From: Herbidospora daliensis
Lineage (GTDB): Bacteria; Actinomycetota; Actinomycetes; Streptosporangiales; Streptosporangiaceae
DNA: 64,000 nt
Assembly: GCF_001570585.1 (NCBI RefSeq)
Contig: NZ_BBXF01000006.1
Span: 186,001 to 250,000 of the forward strand
Direction of reading: 5' to 3'
Position 1 is the stretch's first letter; each line of letters starts with the position of its first letter. A program made the position numbers and the translations under genes. Below are positions 15,649 through 23,719 of this stretch, piece by piece. The notes beneath the pieces were generated by a model. That model was not told where the DNA came from. It saw only the letters and a list, made by a program, of their open reading frames with translations, and searched no databases.

Positions 15649-16595
15649 CGGGTCAGAACCTCCACGAAGTCGGCGACGAAGCGGGCCGCGTCCACCTCGG
15701 TGATCACCTTGGTGGGCGGGGCGGGCTGGTAGGGGAAGGCCGGCGGCAGGCCGTCGTGCGTCCGCATCAGCCTGGCCCTGGCCAGGAAACCGTCGGTCCG
15801 TACGTTAACCGGCCCGTCCACCCACGCGGTCGCGAACGCGGGGTCGAGCAGGATGCCGGCCGCCAGGGGGTCGTGCAGCGGGATGATCCGGCGGCCCCAC
15901 TCGTTCTGGTAGAAGTCCAGATAGGCGTCGAGGATCTCGGTCGCGAACCGGGCGACCGGGGTGCCGGCGGCCCGCAGGGCGTTGACGGCCACCTCGTCGA
16001 GGATCGTGGTCGCGGTGACGTTCACGCCCACCATGACCAGCTCGTTGCGCGGGGCCGAGAAGACCGCGCGGGCCGCCTCCGGGTCGTTGTCGATGTTCGC
16101 GTCCACCATGAGCAGGCTGCCGGGCGGGGCGTACGGGCCCGAGCCGCCCATCAGCACGACCGAGCGGTAGCGGGTGAACAGCTCCGGGTCGAGGCGCAGC
16201 GCCTGGCCCAGGTTGGTCAGCGGGCCGAGGGCCAGCAGGTCGAGCTCGCCCGGCTGCTCCCGGCCCAGCCGCACCAGCAGTTCGGCGGCGCTCTCGCCGG
16301 TGGTCTCCGGCAGGGGGCGGTCGTAGCCGACGTCGCCGAGGCCGTCCTTGCCGTGGACGTATCCGGCGATGTGCGCGGTTCCGGTCAGCGGTTCGGCCGC
16401 GCCCCGGGCGATCGGCACGTCGAGGCCGAGCAGGCGGGTGACGTAGGCGATGTTGCGGGCGGCGTCGGGCTCGACGCAGTTGCCGAACACCGAGGTGAGC
16501 GCCACGATCTCGGCGTCGGGACGGCCCGCCAGGTAGAGCAGCGTGTGGGCGTCGTCGATGCCCGTGTCGGTGTCGACGACGATGCGCCTGGTCAT
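15645..16595 (-). CDS. Nucleoside hydrolase (IUNH family), possible MTA nucleosidase
   Basis: 316 aa. N-terminal calcium-binding cluster VVDTDTGIDDA, then ALTSVFGN, MGGS and the late His in PLHDPLAAG, all typical of inosine-uridine nucleoside hydrolases, which cleave N-ribosidic bonds. It sits between mtnA and mtnC with ATGA overlaps on both sides. MtnK needs methylthioribose and no MtnN is seen nearby, so this enzyme is a strong candidate for releasing methylthioribose and adenine from MTA. That role is inferred from context; broad purine nucleosides remain possible substrates. Confidence 0.9.
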   Translation of the reverse strand: MTRRIVVDTDTGIDDAHTLLYLAGRPDAEIVALTSVFGNCVEPDAARNIAYVTRLLGLDVPIARGAAEPLTGTAHIAGYVHGKDGLGDVGYDRPLPETTGESAAELLVRLGREQPGELDLLALGPLTNLGQALRLDPELFTRYRSVVLMGGSGPYAPPGSLLMVDANIDNDPEAARAVFSAPRNELVMVGVNVTATTILDEVAVNALRAAGTPVARFATEILDAYLDFYQNEWGRRIIPLHDPLAAGILLDPAFATAWVDGPVNVRTDGFLARARLMRTHDGLPPAFPYQPAPPTKVITEVDAARFVADFVEVLTR

Positions 16596-17581
16596 AGTGC
16601 TTGTCTCACATCCTCCGGGCGGAAGGCGCCCTGTTCGGTGACGATCCGGGTGACCAGGTCAGGTGGTGTCGTGTCGAAGGCCGGGTAGTGGCCGGTGACG
16701 CCGTGGGCGGCGGTCCTGACCCCGAGGACGTGCAGCACCTCGTCGGGGTCGCGGTGCTCGATCACCACGTCGGCGGGGGTCGGGGCCTGCGGGTCGGGGC
16801 GCTGGACGAGCGCGTGGAAGGGCACGCCGAACCGGTGCGCGGCCAGGGCGACGCCGAGCGTGCCGACCTTGTTGATCACGTGGCCGTCGAGGGTGACGCG
16901 GTCGGCCGCGACCAAAACGACATCGGCGACGCGGTTAGCCAGCGCGGCGGCGGCCATGCCGTCGGTGATCAGGGTGGGTTCGTAGCCCATCTCGACCAGG
17001 GTCGCCGCGGTCAGCCGCGCGCCCTGGAGGTAGGGGCGCGTCTCGGTGCAGACGAACTCCAGGTACTTGCCCTGGTCCTGGGCGGCCTGGACGGTGGCGA
17101 TCAGGTAGTGGTCGGCCCAGCAGTGGGTCAGCACCGTCGAGCCGTCGGGCAGCAGGCCGGCGGCGTGCCGGCCCAGGGCCGCCGACCGGTCGCGATAAGC
17201 CTGGTCGTGGGCGGCCGCCGCCGCTTCGACCTGCTCGGCCAGGTCTCCTTCGCGCAGTTCCCCGAGGATCGCGGCGACGGCGTCGCGGATGTGGTTGTTG
17301 GTGGGACGGGTGGCGACGAGCCGGTCGCCGGCCGCCCGCAGTTCCTTGAGGGCCGCCTCGCGGGGCTCGTGCCGGACCGAACGGGCGGCCAGCACCATCG
17401 CGGCCGTGGTCGCGAACAGCGGGCCCGAGCTCTGCGTGACCATGTCCCTGATCGCCCGCGCGACCTCGTCGCTGGTCGTGCAGCGCACCCAGCTCCGCTC
17501 GAACGGGTAGACGCGCCGGTCGAGGATCTCCACGGCGTCGCCGGTCAGCCTGACCGAGTTCGCCAGTTCAGGCGTGTTCAC
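16592..17581 (-). CDS. mtnA: S-methyl-5-thioribose-1-phosphate isomerase
   Basis: 329 aa, eIF2B-like isomerase. The active-site Cys is in LTHCWAD, TETRPYLQGARLTA binds phosphate, and the catalytic Asp is in VAADRVTLDG followed by VINKVGT. It converts methylthioribose-1-phosphate to methylthioribulose-1-phosphate. The start overlaps the upstream permease by 14 bases and the stop overlaps the nucleoside hydrolase. Ribose-1-phosphate isomerases of the same superfamily are an alternative, but the mtnB/C/K context favours MtnA. Confidence 0.92.
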   Translation of the reverse strand: MNTPELANSVRLTGDAVEILDRRVYPFERSWVRCTTSDEVARAIRDMVTQSSGPLFATTAAMVLAARSVRHEPREAALKELRAAGDRLVATRPTNNHIRDAVAAILGELREGDLAEQVEAAAAAHDQAYRDRSAALGRHAAGLLPDGSTVLTHCWADHYLIATVQAAQDQGKYLEFVCTETRPYLQGARLTAATLVEMGYEPTLITDGMAAAALANRVADVVLVAADRVTLDGHVINKVGTLGVALAAHRFGVPFHALVQRPDPQAPTPADVVIEHRDPDEVLHVLGVRTAAHGVTGHYPAFDTTPPDLVTRIVTEQGAFRPEDVRQAL

Positions 17582-18458
17582 GGGTGGCCTTCCTTCTCCA
17601 GACGGCGGCGAGCACCAGCGCGGCCAGGGTGATCACATAGGGGGCGGCGTCGGCCGCCTGCTGCGGCAGGCCCGCGCCCTGGAGCCGGAACCCGAACGCC
17701 TCGGCGACGCCGAACAGCAGGCAGGCCAGCAGCAGCCGCCCGGGGCGCACGCCGCTGAGCATGACCGCCACCACGGCGATCCAGCCGCGACCGGCGCTCA
17801 TGCCCTCGCCGAACAGCGTCACGTTGCCGAGCGAGAGCTGCGCCCCGGCCAGCCCGCACAACGCGCCCGCGACCAGCGTCGCGCCGTGCCGGTAACCGGA
17901 AACGCGCAGCCCCACGGCCTGGGCGGCGTCGAGATGCTGGCCCACCGCGCGCAGCCGCAGGCCCGACCGGGTCCGGGTCAGCCAGAAGGCCATGACGGCG
18001 ACCAGCAGCAGCGCCACCGGCACGAGCGGCGACTGCTCTCTCAGCACGGGCACGTCGACGCCGAGTTCCCCCAGGTCGGGCAGGCCGGCCAGGTCGGGGG
18101 AACTGTAGGTGCCGCCGCTGCCGAAGATCTGCCGCATCAGGAACGCGGTCAGCCCGAGCGCGAGCAGGTTGAGCCCGACGGCGACCACGATCGGGTCGGC
18201 CCGCAACGCCACCGACGGCCCCGACAACAACGCCGAGAACAACACGGTCGCGGCGACCGCGCCCGCGACGCCGGTCCACGCGCTGCCCGTCAGGTCGCTG
18301 ACCACGACGGCGACGAACGCGCCCCAGAGCAGCTGGCCCTCCAGCGCGATGTTGAACACGCCCGCGACCTGGCAGAGCAGCCCGCCGAGCGCGGCCAGCA
18401 GCACCGGCGCGGTCGCGGTCAGCACCCCGGCCAGGAACGACCATTCGAAGACGTTCAC
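17568..18458 (-). CDS. BMP-type nucleoside ABC transporter permease 2
   Basis: 296 aa, GTG start (MNVFEWSFLAGVL) overlapping the preceding stop as GTGA. Eight or so membrane helices with the YufQ/NupQ-type loop VAGVFNIALEGQLLWGA and the coupling segment RAVGQHLDAAQAVGLRVSGY. It pairs with the 18455-19486 permease to form the channel. The family imports purine nucleosides. The position directly before mtnA suggests MTA or nucleosides feeding salvage. Confidence 0.9.
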   Translation of the reverse strand: MNVFEWSFLAGVLTATAPVLLAALGGLLCQVAGVFNIALEGQLLWGAFVAVVVSDLTGSAWTGVAGAVAATVLFSALLSGPSVALRADPIVVAVGLNLLALGLTAFLMRQIFGSGGTYSSPDLAGLPDLGELGVDVPVLREQSPLVPVALLLVAVMAFWLTRTRSGLRLRAVGQHLDAAQAVGLRVSGYRHGATLVAGALCGLAGAQLSLGNVTLFGEGMSAGRGWIAVVAVMLSGVRPGRLLLACLLFGVAEAFGFRLQGAGLPQQAADAAPYVITLAALVLAAVWRRKATREHA

Positions 18459-19486
18459 CGCGCCCTCCTGGCCCGCAGGGTCGCGAGCACCGCCACGATC
18501 ACGATGATCAGCCCCTGCACGATCTGGGTGAGCTGGCTCGGCACGCCGGCCTCCCGTTCCATGCCCTGGCCGCCGACCTGGAGGAACGTCAGCAGCGCCA
18601 CGGCGAGCGGCACCACCACCGGCCGCGCGCCCGCCAGCAGCACCGCCGCGACGGCGGTGAACGTGTACCCGGGCGCGGTGAGCGCGCCGTCGACGAACCG
18701 GTGCGGCGGCCCCAGCACGATCAGCGCCCCCGCGAGCCCGGCGAACGCGCCGCCGCCCGCCAGCGCGAGGGCGGCCACCCGGTCGACCCCGACCCCGCCG
18801 TAGCGGGCGAACTCGCGGTTCCGGCCGGTGGCCCGGATCTCGTAGCCGAGCACGGTCCGGCCGTTGGCGTACAACCACAGGGCGGTCAGCACCACGATCA
18901 GCGGCAGGCCGATCGTCAGGTAGCCGCTGCCGCCGAGGGCGGGCAGGTGGGCCGCCTCCGGCAGCGCCGGGGTCTGCGCGAGGCCCGTGTTCGGTTCGGC
19001 CAGCGGGAAACGCACCAGGTAGGAGGCCAGCGAGACGGCCGGGGCGCTGACGAGCAGGGTGCTGACGATGGCCGGGATGCCGAGGCGGGTGCTGAGCGGC
19101 GCCGCGACCACGGCCACCAGCCCGCCCGCGAGAGCGCCGAAGGCCAGCGGCAGCACGACGGCCACGCCCGGCGGCAGCGGCACCAGCAGCGCGACGGCCG
19201 CTGCCGTCACCCCGCCCATCGCGAGCTGGCCGTCGCCGCCGAGGTTGAACTCCCCCGCCCGCAGCGGCAGGGCGAACGCCAGCGCCATGCCGAGCGTGGG
19301 CACGAACGCGGCGACGGTGTACTCGAGGTTCCCGTCGAGCAGGGCCCCTCTGACCAGCGCCGGATAGGCCAGGGTGGGATCGACACCCACCACCAGCATC
19401 ACGAGAGTGGTCAGGAGAAGCGCCCCGGCCACCGCCACGACGGGCGCGGAGGCCACCACCCGGCGGGCGACGACGGGGGCGCTCAC
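18455..19486 (-). CDS. BMP-type nucleoside ABC transporter permease 1
   Basis: 343 aa, about nine helices. The family hallmark RAGEFNLGGDGQLAMGG corresponds to the FNIGxEGQ loop of NupP/YufP-type permeases, and EIRATGRNREFARYGG is the coupling helix. It overlaps the 61-aa repeat protein gene (ATGA) and permease 2 (GTGA). It is part of a complete importer with binding protein, ATPase and two permeases. Confidence 0.9.
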   Translation of the reverse strand: MSAPVVARRVVASAPVVAVAGALLLTTLVMLVVGVDPTLAYPALVRGALLDGNLEYTVAAFVPTLGMALAFALPLRAGEFNLGGDGQLAMGGVTAAAVALLVPLPPGVAVVLPLAFGALAGGLVAVVAAPLSTRLGIPAIVSTLLVSAPAVSLASYLVRFPLAEPNTGLAQTPALPEAAHLPALGGSGYLTIGLPLIVVLTALWLYANGRTVLGYEIRATGRNREFARYGGVGVDRVAALALAGGGAFAGLAGALIVLGPPHRFVDGALTAPGYTFTAVAAVLLAGARPVVVPLAVALLTFLQVGGQGMEREAGVPSQLTQIVQGLIIVIVAVLATLRARRAR

Positions 19487-19668
19487 AAGAGCCCCCCGAT
19501 CCGCCGTTTCCTGAGGGGCGTCATCCGGCCCGTTTTGCGCATCGCAAGGCTTCGCGGTTTCGCGGTAAGCGTCCTCTTGTCCGCTTCGGGTTTCGCGAGG
19601 TTCGCGGTAAGCACCCTCGGGTCCGCGTCGGGTTTCGCAAGGCTTCGCGGTTTCGCCAAGGGTGTCAT
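19483..19668 (-). CDS. 61-aa basic repeat protein inside the ABC operon
   Basis: A short gene fits exactly between ATPase and permease 1. Its ATG overlaps the ATPase TGA (ATGA) and its TGA overlaps the permease ATG (ATGA), so it is translationally linked on both sides. The product is Arg/Lys/Ala/Pro-rich and soluble, built on two 14-residue repeats, LAKPDADPRVLTAN and LAKPEADKRTLTAK, flanked by partial copies (PRSLA). The C-terminus is RKTGRMTPLRKRRIGGLL. No known family is recognised. It may be a real small accessory peptide or a spacer born by repeat expansion that keeps ribosomes moving. Confidence 0.5.
   Translation of the reverse strand: MTPLAKPRSLAKPDADPRVLTANLAKPEADKRTLTAKPRSLAMRKTGRMTPLRKRRIGGLL
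19542..19656. repeat. Two tandem 42-bp repeats flanked by a 22-bp direct repeat
   Basis: Tandem units at 19559-19600 and 19601-19642, each beginning TTCGCGGTAAGC and differing at only a few positions. A 22-bp sequence beginning TCGCAAGGCTTCGCGG occurs at 19542-19563 and again at 19635-19656. A GTCATCCGG word also recurs outside both ends. The unit is a multiple of three and keeps the 61-aa frame open on the minus strand. Confidence 0.85.
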
Positions 19669-21146
19669 CCGGTCGCTCCCGTCATCGCGCGACCGATGTC
19701 CGTCTCGGGGGCGTCGCCGGGGAACTCGGCGACGACGCGGCCCTCGTACAGGACCAGGATGCGGTCGGCGAGGTCGCGGAGCTCCGTGAGCTCGCTCGAC
19801 TGGAGGAGGATGGCGGCGCCCTCGTCGCGGGCCGTGCGCAGGAGGTCGTGGACGCGTTCCCGCACGCCCACGTCCACGCCCTGGGTCGGCTCCTCTGCGA
19901 CCACCACCTGTGACGGGCGGGTGAGTTCGCGGGCCAGCACCGCCTTCTGGGCGTTGCCGCCCGACAGCGTGCCTATCGGGACGTCGACCGAGGCGGCGCT
20001 GATCGAGAAGCGGTCGACCAGGTCGCGGGCGCGGGCCCGCACCGCCGCCCGGGGCAACGACCAGCGGGAGGCGAGGTCGCGCTGCGCGCCCATCAGGACG
20101 TTCTCGGCCACCGACATGTCGGGCGCGGTGCCGCGGCCGTGGCGGTCCTCCGGCACGTAGGCCACCCGGGGGTCGCGGCCGGCCCGGACGGGGGTGCCCG
20201 CGAGGAACACCCCCGGGACCGCGCCGCGCAGGCCCGTCACGGAGTCGACGAGTTCCCGCTGCCCGCTGCCCGCCACCCCGGCGAGGCCGACGATCTCGCC
20301 GGGGCGCACCGCGAAGGAGACCCCCGACAGGCGGGCCACGCCGTCGGCGTCGCGCACGGTCAGGTCGCGCACCTCCAGGAGCGGATCGCCCTCCGGCGGG
20401 CGGGCCCGGCGCGGCGCCGAGGGGGCCAGCGAGCGGCCGATCATGGCGTTGACCAGTTCGTCGGCGTCGGTCTCCGACGTGGCGAACCGGCCGGTCACCC
20501 GGCCCTGGCGGAGCACGGTCACCCGGTCGCCGACGGCCAGCACCTCCGCGAGCTTGTGGGTGACGAGAAGAATCGAGACCCCGGTCGCGGCGACCGTGCG
20601 GAGCACCTCGAAGAGGCGGTCGGTCTCGCCCGGCGTCAGCACTGCCGTCGGCTCGTCGAGGATGAGCACCTCGGCGTGGCGGTAGAGGGCCCGCAGGATC
20701 TCCACCCGCTGGCGCACCCCCACCGGCAGCCCGCCGACCAGGGCCGACGGGTCGGCGCGCAGGCCGTAGCGCTCGGAGAGGGCGGCCACCGCCTCGTTCG
20801 CGGCGGCGCGGTCGAGGCGGCCGCGCCGGACCGGCTCGGCGCCGATCACGATGTTCTCGGCCACGGTCAGGCCGGGGAACAGCCGGAACCGCTGGTGGAC
20901 CATGCCGAGGCCGTGGCGGATGGCGTCGGCGGGGGAGCGCAGGGCGATCCGGGTCCCGTCGCGGCGGACCTCGCCGGCGTCGGGGCGGTGCAGGCCGTAC
21001 AGGATCGACATCAGAGTGGACTTGCCGGCCCCGTTCTCCCCGACCACGGCGTGCACCTCGCCCCTGGCGACCGCCAGGTCGATGCCGTCGTTGGCGAGGA
21101 CGGGGCCGAACCGCTTCGTCACTCCGACGAGTTCGGCGGCGTACAT
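19665..21146 (-). CDS. BMP-type nucleoside ABC transporter ATPase (two ABC domains)
   Basis: 493 aa with two nucleotide-binding domains. The first has Walker A VGENGAGKST and Walker B ILILDEPTAVL, but a divergent signature (GGLPVGVRQRVEIL). The second has a degenerate Walker A (GVAGSGQREL), signature LSGGNAQKAVLAREL and VVAEEPTQGVDVG. This asymmetry is normal for RbsA/NupO-type ATPases. The start overlaps the binding-protein stop as TGATG, and the stop overlaps the 61-aa gene. It could also energise the ATPase-less permease encoded at 12257-13231. Confidence 0.92.
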   Translation of the reverse strand: MYAAELVGVTKRFGPVLANDGIDLAVARGEVHAVVGENGAGKSTLMSILYGLHRPDAGEVRRDGTRIALRSPADAIRHGLGMVHQRFRLFPGLTVAENIVIGAEPVRRGRLDRAAANEAVAALSERYGLRADPSALVGGLPVGVRQRVEILRALYRHAEVLILDEPTAVLTPGETDRLFEVLRTVAATGVSILLVTHKLAEVLAVGDRVTVLRQGRVTGRFATSETDADELVNAMIGRSLAPSAPRRARPPEGDPLLEVRDLTVRDADGVARLSGVSFAVRPGEIVGLAGVAGSGQRELVDSVTGLRGAVPGVFLAGTPVRAGRDPRVAYVPEDRHGRGTAPDMSVAENVLMGAQRDLASRWSLPRAAVRARARDLVDRFSISAASVDVPIGTLSGGNAQKAVLARELTRPSQVVVAEEPTQGVDVGVRERVHDLLRTARDEGAAILLQSSELTELRDLADRILVLYEGRVVAEFPGDAPETDIGRAMTGATG

Positions 21147-22174
21147 CAGCTCTGGAGCGGGTCCGCGACGGTGATCTTCCCGGCGACGATGTCGTCGCGG
21201 GTCTGCTTGACCTTCGCCACCACGTCGGGGCTGGCCGCGACCGTGCAGCCGGAGGAGGCCAGGTCGTCGGCCAGGGCGGTCACGCCCACGCCGCCCTCGG
21301 CCAGGCCGTAGACCTTCACGCCGCCGGTCTTGCCGCCGAAGATCTCCTTGATGGCGGCCCGCTCGGCGACGTCCACGTTCTTGAGGACGTTGTCGACCAC
21401 GTTGCCGGGGCTCAGCGCGCACTGGTTGACGTCGACGCCGAACGCCTTGCCGCCCGACGCCGCGACCGCCTCGAACACGCCCGGGTTGCCCCCCGAGGCC
21501 GCCGCGGCGATGAGGTCGACGCCGCGTCCGGTGAGGGTCTGGGCCTGCGACTTGGCCCTGGCCGGGTCGCTGAACGGGTTGGCGCCGCCGACGTAGAGCG
21601 GGGTGCCCTGGACGCCCGGCTTGGCCGAGGCCGCCCCGGCGAAGAACGGCTCGATCCAGCGGTGGATGAACGGGGTGTCGAGCGCGGCGACCACGCCGAT
21701 CTGGCCGCTCTTGGAGAGCAGGCCCGCCTCGACGCCGGCCAGGTAGGCGGCCTCGTGCTCCTTGAACGACACGCACGCCAGGTTGGGCGCCTGGTCCTTG
21801 GCGCACGAGTCGACCTGGAGGAACTGCTGGCCGGGGTTGGCCTTGGGGACGGTGGCGAACACGTCGTCGAAGGAGAAGCTGATGCCCACGATCACGGTCG
21901 GCTTGGCCCGGACGGCCGCGTCGACGTTCTGCGCGATGGAGGTGGGGTCCTTGCTCTCGTACAGCTTGAAGGAGGCGCCGAGTTCCTGGGCGGCGGCCTC
22001 GGCGCCCTTGACGCCGAGCTGGAGGAAGCTGTTGGCGCCGACCGGGTTGGGGGTGATCAGGATGATCGACTTCGCCGGAGGGGCGTCGGCGGTCTGGGCG
22101 GCGTCGGTTCCGCCGCACGCCGCGAGGCCGAGAAGGAGGAGGGCTGCGGTCGCGATGGCGGGGATTGATTTCAT
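21146..22174 (-). CDS. BMP-family nucleoside-binding lipoprotein
   Basis: 342 aa from ATG at 22174 (MKSIPAIATAALLLLG) with lipobox LAAC (Cys20). The PBP1-type fold of the BMP/Med family shows ITPNPVGANSFLQLG, VGISFSFDDVF, GQIGVVAALDTPFIHRW and DLIAAAASGGNPGVF. BMP proteins bind purine nucleosides, and MTA or adenosine is the natural guess next to mtnA/C/B and the nucleoside hydrolase. It is the first gene of the operon, and the 5' region carries a promoter candidate. Confidence 0.9.
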   Translation of the reverse strand: MKSIPAIATAALLLLGLAACGGTDAAQTADAPPAKSIILITPNPVGANSFLQLGVKGAEAAAQELGASFKLYESKDPTSIAQNVDAAVRAKPTVIVGISFSFDDVFATVPKANPGQQFLQVDSCAKDQAPNLACVSFKEHEAAYLAGVEAGLLSKSGQIGVVAALDTPFIHRWIEPFFAGAASAKPGVQGTPLYVGGANPFSDPARAKSQAQTLTGRGVDLIAAAASGGNPGVFEAVAASGGKAFGVDVNQCALSPGNVVDNVLKNVDVAERAAIKEIFGGKTGGVKVYGLAEGGVGVTALADDLASSGCTVAASPDVVAKVKQTRDDIVAGKITVADPLQS

Positions 22175-22211
22175 GGTGTCCCGGTTCGAGCTGCGTAGAT
22201 GGTGCCCGCAG

Positions 22212-22241
22212 AGCATATCTACACAATTCCTACCAAAACAA
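22212..22241 (-). promoter_or_regulatory. Candidate promoter of the BMP/mtn operon
   Basis: On the minus strand TTGTTT (22241-22236) and TATGCT (22217-22212) are 18 bp apart, about 38 bases before the lipoprotein ATG. GTAGGAATT (22233-22225) lies in the spacer and resembles GTAGGATTT (11127-11119, minus) next to mtnD. A GTAGAT/ATCTAC inverted repeat (22195-22200, 22217-22222) overlaps the -10. Confidence 0.4.
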
Positions 22242-22252
22242 CATGGTATGCC

Positions 22253-23704
22253 TCACCCCGCCTTGTGCAGCGACGCCATGATCAGTTTCGCGAACGCGTC
22301 GATGGTCGTGTAGCCCGTCTTCGGGCCCGAGTAGTAGAGCCACATCATGACGTTCCCGGTCCGCACCACCAGCCGGGTCTGGTTGTACGCCCCCGCGTCG
22401 CGGGTCCACGCGACGGTCGCGTCGCCGATCCGCCCGCCGACCCGGAGCCGCGTCGTCTTCTCGCGCTTGGGCTCGTCCTCCTCGGTGGCCCGGCTGCTGT
22501 CGAAGGTGAGCCGCGCCGTGGTCTCGGAGTCGAGCTGCACCTTCTGGATCTGGAGGTACTCCCCGCCGGGGGCCATCCACTGGCAGGCGTCGTTCGTCAT
22601 GAACTCCTGCTTGGCCGGCGTGCCGAGCAGCTTGCGGATCTGCGCCTGGCTGACCAGGGCGCACGCCTCGGGGTTGCTGGTCAGCACCGCCTTGCCCGGC
22701 GGCTGCGTCGTGGTGGTGACCTTGGTCGCCGTCGTGGTCGTCGGCGCGGCGGGAGAGGCCGCGGTGCCGCCGGTCGAGTTCAGGTAGAGCACGCCCCCGC
22801 CGACGCCCACGACGAGCACCGCCAGCCCGGCCGCCGCGAACGCGGGCGCCTTGCTCTTCTTCGGCTTGAGCACCGACAGGGCGGTCTGGCCGGTGCCGGC
22901 GGCGACGGCCCGGAGCATGTTCGCGGCGTGCGGGGCCGGGACACGGCGGGCGGGGTCCTTGTCGAGCATGGCCGCGAGCACGGGGCCGAGGAGCGGCCCG
23001 GCGCGGCGCATCGGCGCCGGTTCGTCCATCAGCACGGCCGCCATCACGGCGGCGGGGTTGTCCCGGTGGAACGGCGCGGCGCCCTCGACCGCCGAGAACA
23101 GGGTGGCGGCGAGCGACCACAGGTCGGACGGCGGCCCGTCGGGCTCGCCGCGCAGCCGTTCGGGCGCGATGTATCCGGGCGACCCCGAGACCAGGCCCGT
23201 CTGGGTCAGGTTGACGTCGCCGGCGACGCTGGCGATGCCGAAGTCGGTCAGCAGCACCCGGCCCTGGTCGGTGACCATGATGTTGCCGGGCTTCACGTCG
23301 CGGTGCAGGATGCCCATCGAGTGGGCGGCCGAGAGGGCGTCGAGCACGGTCACGCCGATGGCGGCGGCGCGCTGCGGCGGGATCGGGCCCTCCTGCCGCA
23401 CCACGGCCTGCAGCGACCGCCCTCTGACCAGCTCCATGATGATCCAGGGCCGCCCGCCTTCGAGCACCACGTCGTGGACGGTCACGATCGACGGGTGCGA
23501 GCGCAGCCGCGCCGCGGCCCGCGCCTCGCGGAGGGTGCGCTCGCGCATCTCGGCGAGCTGGTGCTCGGCCAGGTCACGGGGGAGCAGCACCTCTTTGACC
23601 GCGACCTCCTGGCGCAGGAGCTCGTCGACGGCGTGCCAGACGGCGCCCATGCCGCCCTGGCCGATACGGGAGAGCAGCCGGTAGCGGCCGGCCAGCAACG
23701 TCAC
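22253..23704 (-). CDS. Transmembrane Ser/Thr protein kinase (PknB-like)
   Basis: 483 aa. The kinase domain (~1-265) has glycine loop IGQGGMGAVW, ATP Lys37, catalytic ILHRDVKPGN (Asp136) and DFG at 154-156, all intact. A juxtamembrane Lys-rich stretch precedes one membrane helix (~287-308). The extracellular part has a Thr-rich linker and a ~150-residue domain with two Cys (ACALVS and NDACQW), which resembles DUF3558-like lipoprotein domains more than PASTA repeats. It may sense an extracellular ligand. Neighbours are unrelated; it ends 78 bp from the divergently expressed BMP operon start. Confidence 0.9.
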   Translation of the reverse strand: MTLLAGRYRLLSRIGQGGMGAVWHAVDELLRQEVAVKEVLLPRDLAEHQLAEMRERTLREARAAARLRSHPSIVTVHDVVLEGGRPWIIMELVRGRSLQAVVRQEGPIPPQRAAAIGVTVLDALSAAHSMGILHRDVKPGNIMVTDQGRVLLTDFGIASVAGDVNLTQTGLVSGSPGYIAPERLRGEPDGPPSDLWSLAATLFSAVEGAAPFHRDNPAAVMAAVLMDEPAPMRRAGPLLGPVLAAMLDKDPARRVPAPHAANMLRAVAAGTGQTALSVLKPKKSKAPAFAAAGLAVLVVGVGGGVLYLNSTGGTAASPAAPTTTTATKVTTTTQPPGKAVLTSNPEACALVSQAQIRKLLGTPAKQEFMTNDACQWMAPGGEYLQIQKVQLDSETTARLTFDSSRATEEDEPKREKTTRLRVGGRIGDATVAWTRDAGAYNQTRLVVRTGNVMMWLYYSGPKTGYTTIDAFAKLIMASLHKAG

Positions 23705-23719
23705 GGCACAAACCGTACT

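Noticed and set aside
19542-19656. CRISPR array.
   Set aside because: The repeats are directly adjacent 42-bp tandem units with no spacers, and no cas genes are present.
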